Shown: piece after piece, positions 6,808-16,042 of the stretch | How the letters are laid out: every line of letters begins with the position of its first letter | Numbering within the stretch: position 1 is the first letter of the stretch | NCBI GenBank assembly: GCA_024234675.1 | Contig: JACKNU010000001.1 | Location: 1 to 64,000 of the forward strand | Direction of reading: 5' to 3' | Length of the DNA: 64,000 nt | From: Pseudomonadales bacterium | GTDB taxonomy: Bacteria > Pseudomonadota > Gammaproteobacteria > Pseudomonadales > Halieaceae | Program-made: the position numbers and the translations under genes | Notes under the pieces: model-generated | The model's database searches: none | Seen by the model: the letters and a program-made list of their open reading frames with translations, nothing else | What the model was told of the DNA's origin: nothing

Positions 6808-8940
6808 TCAGAAGTAGGCGCGCACCCCGAAAATCGCGTTGATACCAATCTGGGGAGCGTAGTCTTTCAGGGTCGACGTACTGTTGCGGATGTCCTCATC
6901 CAGCAGGTTCTGGCCCTGCAGGTAGACCTGGAATTCCAGCTGGTCACCGGTGACAACGGAGTAGGAGACCTCCGCGTTCAGCAGGTCGTAACCGGGAGTG
7001 GGCGTCTCCAGCGGCGCGGTGTTGTCCTGCTTGTAGGCGTGTATCCACAGCAGATAGGCGGCCATGCCCTCTTGATCCCAATCCAGTCCCATACCGACGC
7101 GCGCGGGCGGCGCCAGCGGTACATCCGTGTTGTCGGAAAGTTCGCCGTCGACGATATCGCCGAAGCCGAATACCTGCCAGTGTCCGTACCGTCCGGGTTC
7201 GAAGTCGTAGCGCAGTTCTACTTCCCCGCCGATGAAGTCGGCACCCTGTTGCTGCCACAGCTGTACCGGTAAGCCGTCTTCCTCCTCCCCGGTATCGAAC
7301 AGGTATATGTAGTTATCGAAATCATCGTAGTAGACGTTCGCACTTCCCGTGAAGCCGGCAACGGTGATACTCACTCCGGCTTCCAGGTGCAGGTTTTTTT
7401 CCTTGTCAAGGGACGGGTCGCCCACCTCGAAGACCTGGGTGGCGACATGCGGCCCATTGGCAAACAGCTCTTCCACGGCGGGTGCGCGCTCCGCGTGGGC
7501 CACGCTCAGGCTGAGGCCGACGGTATCGTTCAGCTGCCATAGTGCGCCCGCCGAGGCGCTGAAGGGCTGAAAGTCGACGTCCGCTTTGGGACCGGTTTCA
7601 CCTTCCTCTACTATCAAGGTGTTCGGCACCCTGGATTTCACATCCTCGTAGCGCATCCCCAGGTCAAACTGCCACGCGTCCAGTTCGGCGCGCTCGATCC
7701 AGAACACGCCGGTCGTATCCGTGTGGGAGGTCGGTACAAACGCCTCTGCGCCCCTGGCGGAAAAATCCACCTCGGTGTATTGCAGGCCGAAAGCCCCCTG
7801 CCAGATACCCCATTGATCATGCCGCAGCTCCAGCCGCGAATTGTCGCTGTCGCTGTTGAAGACGGTGCCGGTCTCGTCGCCTTCATACTCGGTGTGCTCG
7901 TACTGGGTATCGACATAACGCAACTTGATCTGCTCGAAGCCCGGGAAGGGATCGCGCCCGGCAATCTCGACTTCGGTGCGCTGCGACTGCAAATCGATGC
8001 TGACGGGAGCCTCTTCCTCCTCGTGCTCCTCCTCATGCTCATGCACATGTGCACCGCCGGGAATACCGTACTCGGATTTGTAGTCGGTATAGGCCACCCC
8101 GACCAGCCACTGTTCGCCGATCCAGCTGCCACCCACGGTCCAGCCGTGATTCTTCAGGAAGCTGTTGTCGAGGGTGCCGCTGTCCTGTTCTTCATGCTCT
8201 TCATGTTCGTCGTGATCCTCTTCGTCATGATCCTCGTGCTCATCTTCGCCATCGGGGTACAGGTTGGCGTTGCCGGGGATGTCGTAATCGTCGGTGCGGC
8301 GGTGGAAGCCGTTCACGTGGAGGGCAAACTGGCCGCTGCCCAAATCCAGTCGTCCGGCGGCGAACTCCTCGTCCGCGGCGGTATTACCCTCTGCGGTGGC
8401 GCGTCCGCTGTAGCCGTTCTCGGGGATCGACTGGGGTATGGTGGGTGATACCATGTTGACTACCCCGCCGATGGCGCCGGAGCCGTAGAGCAGGGTGGAT
8501 GGGCCTCGCAGTACCTCGATCTGGTCGACCAGAAACGGCTCGACGGATACCGCGTGGTCCTGGCTTAGTGAAGAGACATCCGCGACCGCCATGCTGTTGC
8601 TGAGGACGCCTACACGGGTGCCCTGCAGCCCGCGAATCACCGGGCGGCCGACGTTCTCGCCGAAACTTGCATTGGCGATGCCGGGGGTGCGGGCCAGGGT
8701 CTCGCCCAGTGAATTGGCCAGCTGCTGGCGCAGGGCTTCGCCCTGCAGCACGGTAACGGACTGGGAGAGGTCGTCAGAGGTCTGCCCCAGAGGGTTGGCG
8801 GTGACCACAATTTCCTCCAGCAGGTCGTGCTCGTGGGCAGCAGGCGACGAGGTGGTGGAGCCTGGCTGGGCCAGGCTGAGCGACGGGAACAGGTATACGG
8901 ACAGCGCGACTGCCACGCCGTTTCGGATTGGAATATGCAT
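6808..8940 (-). CDS. ZnuD-like TonB-dependent receptor with metal-binding loops
   Basis: A 710-residue outer-membrane receptor: signal peptide ending at LSLAQP, TonB-box region LLEEIVVTANP, plug (LANSLGETLARTPGIANASF, GRPVIRGLQGTRVGVLSN, GPSTLLYGSGAIGGVVNM) and barrel ending in VRAYF. Two stretches are very rich in His, Asp and Glu (residues about 227-253 and 295-311), where ZnuD zinc receptors have metal-capturing loops. Zinc, or possibly nickel, copper or cobalt, is the likely substrate. The small Cys/His-rich gene upstream on the same strand (start 9316) is probably co-transcribed. It is separated from the iron-type receptor by a hairpin, so the two receptors are likely regulated independently. 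Confidence 0.87.
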   Translation of the reverse strand: MHIPIRNGVAVALSVYLFPSLSLAQPGSTTSSPAAHEHDLLEEIVVTANPLGQTSDDLSQSVTVLQGEALRQQLANSLGETLARTPGIANASFGENVGRPVIRGLQGTRVGVLSNSMAVADVSSLSQDHAVSVEPFLVDQIEVLRGPSTLLYGSGAIGGVVNMVSPTIPQSIPENGYSGRATAEGNTAADEEFAAGRLDLGSGQFALHVNGFHRRTDDYDIPGNANLYPDGEDEHEDHDEEDHDEHEEHEEQDSGTLDNSFLKNHGWTVGGSWIGEQWLVGVAYTDYKSEYGIPGGAHVHEHEEEHEEEEAPVSIDLQSQRTEVEIAGRDPFPGFEQIKLRYVDTQYEHTEYEGDETGTVFNSDSDNSRLELRHDQWGIWQGAFGLQYTEVDFSARGAEAFVPTSHTDTTGVFWIERAELDAWQFDLGMRYEDVKSRVPNTLIVEEGETGPKADVDFQPFSASAGALWQLNDTVGLSLSVAHAERAPAVEELFANGPHVATQVFEVGDPSLDKEKNLHLEAGVSITVAGFTGSANVYYDDFDNYIYLFDTGEEEDGLPVQLWQQQGADFIGGEVELRYDFEPGRYGHWQVFGFGDIVDGELSDNTDVPLAPPARVGMGLDWDQEGMAAYLLWIHAYKQDNTAPLETPTPGYDLLNAEVSYSVVTGDQLEFQVYLQGQNLLDEDIRNSTSTLKDYAPQIGINAIFGVRAYF

Positions 8941-9013
8941 GGTTTAACTCTCACATGGATCACAGGTCACCGCGACGGCGACCAAACCAAAAAAAGTGGA
9001 TCAGTTCGGTTTT

Positions 9014-9316
9014 TCAGGTGTTCCAGGGAGAGACGGGTGGAGCCCGGGCGCAGTGGCAGTTGACGCGGGGGGACAGCGCAGCGCTGATCTCGCGGATCGG
9101 GACGAAACTCTGGTAGACCTGCAATGGGGGTGTTTCGCAGCTGCTGCTGACAGCGATACCCAGCCCATGGCCGATGATGCAGGTTGAGCACGGGTGAGAT
9201 TTCAGCCCGTGGTGGTCGCCAAGATCGTGCGCCGCGGTGATACCCTGCGCCGTCAGCATCAGCAGCAGTAGCGCAAGGCGGGAGTAACGACCCAGGTTGA
9301 AGGATGACGGATTCAT
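9014..9316 (-). CDS. Small exported Cys/His-rich protein upstream of the metal receptor
   Basis: About 100 residues when started at the ATG at 9316 (an upstream in-frame start exists but would put extra residues before the signal peptide). A signal peptide (RLALLLLMLTAQGITAAH) is followed by a His-rich DLGDHHGLKSHPCSTCIIGH segment with a CxxC, and more cysteines later (SSSCET, NCHCAR). It resembles the small DUF2946-like proteins often next to metal TonB receptors. A periplasmic metal-binding or metallochaperone role is inferred. It lies 73 bp upstream of the ZnuD-like gene on the same strand. Confidence 0.65.
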   Translation of the reverse strand: MNPSSFNLGRYSRLALLLLMLTAQGITAAHDLGDHHGLKSHPCSTCIIGHGLGIAVSSSCETPPLQVYQSFVPIREISAALSPRVNCHCARAPPVSPWNT

Positions 9317-9322
9317 GGCGGC

Positions 9323-9339
9323 GTTATGAATACCATAAT
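9323..9339. promoter_or_regulatory. Candidate Zur-like dyad before the small Cys/His gene
   Basis: A perfect 5-bp inverted repeat TTATG-AATAC-CATAA (9324-9338) sits just upstream of the start codon at 9316. It loosely resembles Zur operators (GTTATA-type half-sites), and its place before a zinc-type receptor unit supports that reading, but the match is weak. Confidence 0.3.
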
Positions 9340-9434
9340 CGCATGCGCTATTCAACGACATCGCCATATTGCCGGGTAATGCCTCAAGAGACCTGGCGCG
9401 GAATGGCCACTGCGACGGCCTGTTCACAGGCGTT

Positions 9435-10322
9435 TTATTTTCCCTGCTTCGAACCCTCCAGCAGGGTCGTTAGCGCCACGAGTTCAAAATGGCGCCTGGC
9501 GGTAATGGCGTAAAAACGTTCGACCACATTGTCCAGTACCCGGTATTTCTCCAGTTTGCCGCTCTGCAATTCGTCCTGCACAACCACTTCGGGGACTACG
9601 GCCAGGCCCCCCGAGTCGCGCGCCAGCAGGCGCAGCATGGCCATGTCGTCGACCTCGGCATAGGGTGCGATTTCGATTCCGTAGCCTTCACATAGCAGGT
9701 CGAACTGGCTGCGTATATCACTGCTCGGTCCCGGCAGCAGCAAGGGCATATGCAGTAGGTCGCTGGGGAACTTGAACTGGCGCGCCGGTTTGCCAGGTGG
9801 TCCCACGATGCACACGCTCTGCTCTGCGATCTGTTGACAGCGCCAGGGCGTTGAGGAGTCGGCTGCGACTGCCCGGTTGGAGAGAATCAGGTCGAGCTTG
9901 TGCACCCGCAGTTGTTCCAGCAACTCCTCGAGGCTCGCCGAACGTATTACCAGCTTGACCTCGGAGTCACCGATGACCGGGCGCAGGAAGTTCTCCTGGA
10001 AGTTGCGGGACAAGGTGGCAACAGAGCCGATTCGCAGGCGTTGCAGGTGCTGCATCTCCCCGCTCTCCGTCAGGGCCAGCAGCTCACTGCCCAGGCTGAA
10101 AATGCTCTCTGCATATTCGAGCACGATATGGCCCATCTCCGTCAGCCGCAGGGAGCGACCGTCACGGGAGAACAGCTCGTGCCCGAGTTGATCCTGCAAT
10201 TGACGGATTTGCGACGATAGCGCTGACTGGGAAACGTGCAACTGCTGCGCCGCGCGAGTCAGGTGGCCCTCCTTGGCCACTACCCAGAAGTAGTACAGAT
10301 GGTGATAGTTGAGCTGGCGCAT
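9435..10322 (-). CDS. LysR-family regulator divergent from the dab operon
   Basis: A 295-residue LysR regulator when started at MRQLNYHHLYYFW, preferred over an in-frame start 13 codons upstream because it matches family N-termini. The helix-turn-helix is clear (LTRAAQQLHVSQSALSSQIRQL), followed by a two-lobed effector domain (SVATLSRNFQENFLRP, GLAVVPEVVVQDEL). It is closest in style to NhaR-like LysR proteins. It diverges from dabB across a 120-bp gap that holds a good LysR dyad, so it probably controls inorganic-carbon uptake, as LysR proteins do for other bicarbonate or CO2 systems. The effector is unknown. Confidence 0.88.
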   Translation of the reverse strand: MRQLNYHHLYYFWVVAKEGHLTRAAQQLHVSQSALSSQIRQLQDQLGHELFSRDGRSLRLTEMGHIVLEYAESIFSLGSELLALTESGEMQHLQRLRIGSVATLSRNFQENFLRPVIGDSEVKLVIRSASLEELLEQLRVHKLDLILSNRAVAADSSTPWRCQQIAEQSVCIVGPPGKPARQFKFPSDLLHMPLLLPGPSSDIRSQFDLLCEGYGIEIAPYAEVDDMAMLRLLARDSGGLAVVPEVVVQDELQSGKLEKYRVLDNVVERFYAITARRHFELVALTTLLEGSKQGK

Positions 10323-10328
10323 AGAAAA

Positions 10329-10345
10329 GTTCTTTAAATAAGAAC
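10329..10345. promoter_or_regulatory. LysR-type operator between lysR and dabB
   Basis: A perfect 6-bp inverted repeat GTTCTT-TAAAT-AAGAAC that also satisfies the T-N11-A LysR rule. It lies 6 bp upstream of the regulator start and about 100 bp upstream of dabB in a strongly AT-rich gap, a good position for divergent control. Confidence 0.65.
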
Positions 10346-10442
10346 GATAGTATACAAACAATATATTTTTAAAAAGGTATTTCTTGCCGCAATATCCCGC
10401 CCATGTCTGGTTTCTGCATCTTGCAGGGGGAAGGGATTACCT

Positions 10443-11996
10443 ATGTCGGGACTCATTGCAGCTTGGCCACTACCGCTCATTTACATCCTGGGGTGTCTAC
10501 TGGCGTGCGGCCAGTCGCACCAACAGTGGCAAATCGCGCGCTGCACGGCAGTAGCGGCCCTGCTGGCAACCCTGGGCAACGCGCTCATCGCTGTGAGTGG
10601 ATGGCTGTCCCCCTCGGTTTCGGTCCATGCCGTGGGGATGACCGCGGCGCTGCTGATCGCGCTGCTGGGTTGGGTCATCGTGAACTACTCCGCGCGCTAC
10701 CTGGATGGAGAACCCGGCCAGACGGTGTTTGTTCGCGCCATGCTGTTCACCCTGGCGGCAGTGGGCATCCTGGTTGTAAGCCGACATCTGGCAGTCATCG
10801 TCCTGGCGTGGACCGGAACCAGCCTTGGCCTGCATTACCTGCTCACCTTCTACCGCGAGCGCAAGGCCGCCCAGGTCGTCGCCCACAAGAAGTTCCTGGT
10901 CAGTCGCCTGGCGGAACTGTGCCTGCTGGTGGCACTGGTGCTCGTGTACGAGACCGCGGGTACGCTTACGCTGGACGGACTGGGCACTTATCTCCAGAAC
11001 CGGGACGCGCTGCCGACGGCACTGCACGCAGCAGCGCTGTTGTTTGCCCTGGCTGCGATCCTGAAGACCGCCCAGTTACCGCTGCACGGCTGGCTTATCC
11101 AGGTGATGGAGGCACCCACGCCGGTATCTGCGCTGCTGCACGCCGGCATCGTCAATATCGGCGGCTTCGTCCTGATCCGGCTGGCTGAGCTGATCTCGCT
11201 GGCACCGGCCGCCCAGTGGGTGCTGGTGGTGGTGGGGAGTCTGACCGCGGTACTGGCGGGTCTGGTCATGCTGACCCGCATCAGCATCAAGGTGCGACTG
11301 GCCTGGTCTACCTGCGCCCAGATGGGCTTCATGCTGATGGAGATAGGCTTGGGCCTGTATGAACTGGCATTGCTGCACCTGGTTGCCCACTCGCTGTACA
11401 AGGCCCATGCCTTTCTCAGCGCCGGCGAGACCGTGCGGCTGGCGCGCAGGAATGATCTGCTGGGTCCCCAGCGGTCCGCGCGCTCGCCCCTGTGGTACCT
11501 GGGTGCGGCGGGCCTGAGTGGGGCGCTGGTGGCCGCCAGCGCCGCTGCCTGGGGAGCGCTGCTTCCGGGGTTGGTCGTGTCGCCGGTAGCCCTGTTTATT
11601 GTCGCCCTCGGCCTCGCCTCACTGCTGTGGCTGGAACGGGGTAACTCGCCGGGCCTGCTGCTGCGCGGCGTGGTGCAGGTGCTCGCGCTTACCCAGTTGT
11701 ACTTTTTGTGGCACCTGCTGTTCTCGGGCCTGACACCCGCGCCCGGGCCGACCTCGGCGCCCCTGCTGGTGTGGGTTGTGCTGGTTTTCACGCTGCTGTA
11801 CGGCTGTCAGGTATGGCTGCGCTGTTTTCCGCAGGGGCGCTTTGCCAGGGCCCTGTTTCCGTGGGCCTACTGCGGCTTTTATCTCGATGAAAGTTTTACC
11901 CGATTGACCTTCAGAATCTGGCCCCTCAAGTTGACCCCCGGTCAGGCTCAAACCCTGGCCAACAGGAATCTCACCCCTGCAGGAGAACAAATATGA
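10443..11996 (+). CDS. dabB: DabB, membrane subunit of the DAB inorganic-carbon accumulation complex
   Basis: A 517-residue polytopic protein of the proton-conducting transporter family (NuoL/NdhF/MrpA-like) with about 13-14 hydrophobic segments. The conserved core appears as KTAQLPLHGWLIQVMEAPTPVSALLHAG-like sequence around residues 205-235. In DAB systems this subunit supplies cation-gradient energy to DabA, which hydrates CO2 vectorially to bicarbonate. The ATG at 10443 has a strong GGGGGAAGGG Shine-Dalgarno. Its stop overlaps the dabA start (ATGA), showing translational coupling. Absence of other Nuo genes argues against a respiratory complex I subunit. Confidence 0.9.
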   Translation: MSGLIAAWPLPLIYILGCLLACGQSHQQWQIARCTAVAALLATLGNALIAVSGWLSPSVSVHAVGMTAALLIALLGWVIVNYSARYLDGEPGQTVFVRAMLFTLAAVGILVVSRHLAVIVLAWTGTSLGLHYLLTFYRERKAAQVVAHKKFLVSRLAELCLLVALVLVYETAGTLTLDGLGTYLQNRDALPTALHAAALLFALAAILKTAQLPLHGWLIQVMEAPTPVSALLHAGIVNIGGFVLIRLAELISLAPAAQWVLVVVGSLTAVLAGLVMLTRISIKVRLAWSTCAQMGFMLMEIGLGLYELALLHLVAHSLYKAHAFLSAGETVRLARRNDLLGPQRSARSPLWYLGAAGLSGALVAASAAAWGALLPGLVVSPVALFIVALGLASLLWLERGNSPGLLLRGVVQVLALTQLYFLWHLLFSGLTPAPGPTSAPLLVWVVLVFTLLYGCQVWLRCFPQGRFARALFPWAYCGFYLDESFTRLTFRIWPLKLTPGQAQTLANRNLTPAGEQI

Positions 11997-14449
11997 CCGC
12001 CTGTATGACCACTGCACTGACCGAAGACACTGCGCTGCGCGATGCTATTGTTTCCGCTGTAGAGAGCATTGCGCCCAGTTGGCCGCTGGATCGTATGATC
12101 GCGGTCAACCCCTACTGGGGCCGGATCCACCAGACCTTCGAGGAGGCGGCGGCCGCACTGGCACATATGGCGGGCTCTCCCATGACCTTGCCGCCCGGCT
12201 ATTACCGCGCAGCATGGGACAAGGGCGAGATAGCAATTGACGACCTGCACGAGGCGCTGGCCGCAAGCGGCTGTCAGTTGAGCGCCCGGCAACTCGTCGC
12301 GGAGCTGGACCGGGTGCAAGCTGCCGCCACTCCTGTGCCGCTGCTCAGTGACCTGCTCGACCGCCGGCGGGATTTGCAGCGCGAACCTGCCTGGTGCGAC
12401 AGCATCACCCACCAGGTGTCCCAGTTCTGCGCCGCCTACTTTGATCGTGACCAGGCAGCCTGGCACCCGGACCAGACGGGTCGCCTGTACGCCAGTTGGC
12501 GCAATACCCTGGGCTCGGACCACAGTATCCCGCTGCTGATGCGCTCCCCGGGAATACCGGCACGCGCCGCTGCCCTGGCCGTGGATCCGGAGCGCCAGAT
12601 CGCCGCATCCCTGGAGCAACTGGGTATACCCGCGCGGGAGTGGAGCAGTTACCTGCAGGCGGTGCTGATGAGGGTAAGCGGTTGGGCGGCCTGGTGCGCC
12701 TACCAGCGCTGGCAGGCGCGCCTGGATGGCAGGGATGATCACAACCTGGTGGACCTGCTGGCCATACGCCTGGGCTGGGAAGCCCTGCTCGATGATGGCA
12801 AGCGAGACCCGGATTCCTCCTGGGCGGCCTGGCGGGCGGACTGGAAACAACGCCAGCCCGGCGGCGCCAGCATGCAGCAAGCTCTGCACACCTGGCAGCG
12901 GGCACAGGAGATTGCCTACCAGCGCCAGCTCCGCTCCCGTTTGCTGTCCGCCCCGGCGATTGAGCTCGCAGTCCAGCCGGCGGTGCAGGCAGCGTTCTGT
13001 ATCGATGTCCGCTCCGAGGTGTTGCGCCGTCACCTCGAGGCACAGTCGCCCGATATCCAGACGCTTGGTTTTGCCGGGTTTTTTGGCCTGCCGATCAGTT
13101 ACGCGCCGCTGGGCACGGCCGCGCGACGGCCCCAGCTTCCCGGCCTGCTGGCGCCGACGCTGCATATCACCGACAGCACCGGAAGTGCTGTGGCGGACGA
13201 GAAAATCCGCGCAGCAAGAAAGCACAGCCTGCGCGGTATGCTTGGCTGGAAGACGTTCGAGTCGGTACCGCTGTCGGCTTTTACCCTGGTGGAGGCGCTG
13301 GGTCTCGGCTACCTGGGCAAGCTGGTCAAACGGAGCCTGCCGGCTGGCGCGCCGCTGGCCTCGGAAGACGGCCTGGGACTGAGCACTGCCCGCACCGGAA
13401 CTGTCAGGCCGGTACTGGATGCGGCAACGGCGGGTGGCGTGGCGGGCCAGGCGGATATCGCCGCCAGCGTTCTCGGCGGGATGGGGCTGGTCGGGGAGTA
13501 TGCGCGCCTGGTACTGCTGGTTGGTCATGGCAGCCAGACTCGCAACAACCCGCATCGCGCAGGCCTGGATTGTGGCGCCTGTTGCGGCCAGACCGGGGCT
13601 GTGAATGCGCGCGCGCTGGCGGGCCTGTTGAACTCTGCCGCGGTGCGCCGGCAACTTCGTGACAGGAATAACATAGACATACCTGACAGCACCTACTTTA
13701 TCGCCGGACTGCACAATACGACCACCGACGAAGTGACGCTGTTCGACCTCGAAGGTCTGCCCGCAAGCCATGCGCCTGACCTGCAGTGGATAAACTCGAA
13801 ACTCGCGGCCGCGGGGCAGGGTGCGCGGCAGGAGCGGGCACCTGTCCTGGGGCTGGACGCCAGCACCCGGGACCCGCGCGCCCTGCTGCGCCGGGTGCGT
13901 GAGCGAGCGGAGGATTGGGCCCAGACACGCCCCGAGTGGGGGCTGGCCAATAATGCCTCGTTTATTGTGGCGCGCCGCTGCAGAACCCGCGGCATCGACC
14001 TGCAGGGGCGCAGCTTTCTGCACGATTACGATTACCGCAAGGACACTGACGGCAGTCTGCTGGAACAGATCATGACGGCCCCCATGATCGTGACCCACTG
14101 GATCAACATGCAGTATTTCGCGTCCACCGTGGACAACAAACGCTACGGCAGCGGCAACAAGACGCTCCACAATGTGGTCGATGGCCGAGTAGGGGTGTTC
14201 GAGGGCAACGGCGGTGACCTGCGGATCGGGCTGTCCTGGCAATCCCTGCACGATGGTGAACGCTGGCTGCACACGCCGCTGCGGCTCACCGTGGTGATCG
14301 AGGCGCCCCGGGACGCCATCGACAGGGTGATCGCCAGACATGCGACTGTCAGGCAGCTGGTGGAGAATCGCTGGCTGTACCTGGCGCGCCTGGACACAGA
14401 CTCTATGGAAGTGTACCAGGCGGGGGCATGGCAGCCTTGGGAGGCGTAG
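11993..14449 (+). CDS. dabA: DabA, zinc-dependent carbonic-anhydrase-like subunit (DUF2309)
   Basis: An 818-residue cytoplasmic protein. A beta-carbonic-anhydrase-like site can be assigned: C336 and D338 (FCIDVRSE), H512 (LVGHGSQT) and C527 (LDCGACCG). The H-to-C spacing of 15 equals that of characterised DabA. Together with DabB it converts CO2 to bicarbonate irreversibly and accumulates dissolved inorganic carbon. It overlaps dabB by 4 bp and is followed 65 bp later by a small gene on the same strand. In a presumed heterotroph the bicarbonate would feed carboxylases rather than RuBisCO; no RuBisCO is visible here. Confidence 0.93.
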   Translation: MTACMTTALTEDTALRDAIVSAVESIAPSWPLDRMIAVNPYWGRIHQTFEEAAAALAHMAGSPMTLPPGYYRAAWDKGEIAIDDLHEALAASGCQLSARQLVAELDRVQAAATPVPLLSDLLDRRRDLQREPAWCDSITHQVSQFCAAYFDRDQAAWHPDQTGRLYASWRNTLGSDHSIPLLMRSPGIPARAAALAVDPERQIAASLEQLGIPAREWSSYLQAVLMRVSGWAAWCAYQRWQARLDGRDDHNLVDLLAIRLGWEALLDDGKRDPDSSWAAWRADWKQRQPGGASMQQALHTWQRAQEIAYQRQLRSRLLSAPAIELAVQPAVQAAFCIDVRSEVLRRHLEAQSPDIQTLGFAGFFGLPISYAPLGTAARRPQLPGLLAPTLHITDSTGSAVADEKIRAARKHSLRGMLGWKTFESVPLSAFTLVEALGLGYLGKLVKRSLPAGAPLASEDGLGLSTARTGTVRPVLDAATAGGVAGQADIAASVLGGMGLVGEYARLVLLVGHGSQTRNNPHRAGLDCGACCGQTGAVNARALAGLLNSAAVRRQLRDRNNIDIPDSTYFIAGLHNTTTDEVTLFDLEGLPASHAPDLQWINSKLAAAGQGARQERAPVLGLDASTRDPRALLRRVRERAEDWAQTRPEWGLANNASFIVARRCRTRGIDLQGRSFLHDYDYRKDTDGSLLEQIMTAPMIVTHWINMQYFASTVDNKRYGSGNKTLHNVVDGRVGVFEGNGGDLRIGLSWQSLHDGERWLHTPLRLTVVIEAPRDAIDRVIARHATVRQLVENRWLYLARLDTDSMEVYQAGAWQPWEA

Positions 14450-14514
14450 CCATGGGCAATGCAGGGAACACAATACCCGCTTCGCGGGAAGACCGGTCAC
14501 TGAAGGAGGGCACA

Positions 14515-14811
14515 ATGACGGATAAGACAGGTAAGCAGCAGTACTGCTTGATAGATGGCGTTTTTTTGCCCGAAGAGGCGCGGCAGGTTTTGATGACCCT
14601 GATACACGACAAGATCAGTTTTCACCAGCGCAACGACTGGAGCCGTCGGGAGCGCCTGGGTGATACCGATCCCCCGGGCACCAGCCGTATTGATCAGTTG
14701 ATGGCAACCAGGGAGGTACTGAAGGCCCTGCTGGTCGACGCAGAGGGGCTAGGCATGAATCTGCTGATCAATTGCGAAATCGACATCAGCCTGGTGCCAC
14801 GACAGGGATGA
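14515..14811 (+). CDS. Small conserved-looking protein downstream of dabA
   Basis: A 98-residue soluble protein with no signal peptide or membrane segment. The start ATG at 14515 has GGAGGG 5 bp upstream; an in-frame start at 14428 would overlap dabA and is not used. The sequence is charged (ISFHQRNDWSRRERLGDTDP) and ends in a hydrophobic-acidic block (LNLLINCEIDISLVP-like). I do not recognise a family. Its position suggests an accessory or regulatory part of the DAB system, co-transcribed with dabBA. A small hairpin (14476-14488) lies between dabA and this gene. Confidence 0.7.
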   Translation: MTDKTGKQQYCLIDGVFLPEEARQVLMTLIHDKISFHQRNDWSRRERLGDTDPPGTSRIDQLMATREVLKALLVDAEGLGMNLLINCEIDISLVPRQG

Positions 14812-14857
14812 ATCACTGACCGGATAACTGTCGCGGGGCAGGGGGCGCGGTCGGCAA

Positions 14858-16042
14858 TCAGTAGAAGTCGGTAGCCTGGAGCACATTCAGGTAAGTGCCC
14901 GACCGGAAGCCGTTGAAACTGGTTGCGGTCGCGGAGCCGTAAGCTCCCAGCAGCCCGAACTCCACGTGGTCGCCCACCTGCAGATGATCCGGCAAGGCAG
15001 CGGGGCGCAGCAGCCGGTCTATCGGGTCGCAGGTGGGGCCGAAGATATGATAGCTGGCGCTGCCCGGCGGGAGGGGGCGCCCCTGGCGCCAGACCTGGGC
15101 GGGGAAGCGCAGGTCGACAACTGATTGTTCAAGCATGCCGCCGTACACCCCGTCGTTGAGAAACAGGCTGCGGCCGCAGTCGCGCACATGGATAACCCTC
15201 GCCAGCAGGGAAACGGCGGCGGCGACCAGGCCGCGCCCGGGCTCGCACATGAGCGGAATGTTCCCGGAGAAACAGCGTTGCGAGGTTTTGGCGATGGCCT
15301 GAAAGTAGTGCTCAAGTGGCGGCAGGGCCGTGTCCAGGTAGTACTCGGGGAAGCCGCCGCCGACATTGATCAGCTCCGGCGTGACACCGGCCCGCGCGAT
15401 GATGTCCGCGGCGGCCTGCAGGTAGCGGACGTATACAGCGGGGTCGGTACACTGTGAGCCCGGGTGGAACGTGATTGCGATCCGCGCTCCCGCGGCTGCG
15501 ATGGCCTGCAACAGGGCCACGGCCTTGTCTGGCTCGGCACCAAACTTGCTGCCGAAATCATAGGCGGCGCCGTCATGGGCCAGTTTGAAGCGGACGGTGT
15601 ACAGCACGCCGCGATCGCCACGGGTAACCGATTTGATTTTTTCCAGTTCCGAAAATTCGTCCAGCGCAAATGAGCGGACGCCGTGCTGCAGGTAGGCCTC
15701 CGCGATGGCCTCTTCAGCCTTGACCGGATTGTTGAAATGCAGCCGGGCCCGCGGGTGGTAGGTGAGCACGTGGCGGATCTCCGGCAGCGATGCCACATCG
15801 AAGTGGCTGATACCGGCTGCCACCAGCGTGCGCAGCACGCGCGCTTCCGGATTGGCCTTCACCGCGTAACTGACGGTACCCGGGAAGCCGCGCAGGAATT
15901 GGCCGGCGCGCTGCGCCAGCCGATCGGCGCAAAACAGGTAGACAGGCTCCCGGGGCCGGAGCTGCCGGATGACTGCGCTGGTGTCGCGGTAGACATAGTC
16001 GCCAGCGCGCGCCTGGAAAACGGTGGAAATACTGCCTGTCAT
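14858..16042 (-). CDS. Fold-III PLP-dependent ornithine/lysine-type decarboxylase
   Basis: A 394-residue enzyme of the alanine-racemase-fold decarboxylases. The PLP lysine is K62 (SYAVKANPE), the glycine-rich phosphate site is INVGGGFPEYY, and the substrate-side loop FGPTCDPIDRL carries the catalytic Cys (C338). These features fit eukaryotic-type ornithine decarboxylase, making putrescine from ornithine (or cadaverine from lysine); diaminopimelate decarboxylase is less likely because of the CDPID motif. The start at 16042 is chosen because family members begin near here; an upstream frame to 16183 would run into the divergent regulator promoter. It diverges from an Lrp-type gene that may control it. 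Confidence 0.87.
   Translation of the reverse strand: MTGSISTVFQARAGDYVYRDTSAVIRQLRPREPVYLFCADRLAQRAGQFLRGFPGTVSYAVKANPEARVLRTLVAAGISHFDVASLPEIRHVLTYHPRARLHFNNPVKAEEAIAEAYLQHGVRSFALDEFSELEKIKSVTRGDRGVLYTVRFKLAHDGAAYDFGSKFGAEPDKAVALLQAIAAAGARIAITFHPGSQCTDPAVYVRYLQAAADIIARAGVTPELINVGGGFPEYYLDTALPPLEHYFQAIAKTSQRCFSGNIPLMCEPGRGLVAAAVSLLARVIHVRDCGRSLFLNDGVYGGMLEQSVVDLRFPAQVWRQGRPLPPGSASYHIFGPTCDPIDRLLRPAALPDHLQVGDHVEFGLLGAYGSATATSFNGFRSGTYLNVLQATDFY

Noticed and set aside
11948..14515. An 855-codon minus-strand frame opposite dabA
   Set aside because: dabA has all active-site residues and a coupled start; the opposite frame is a composition shadow.
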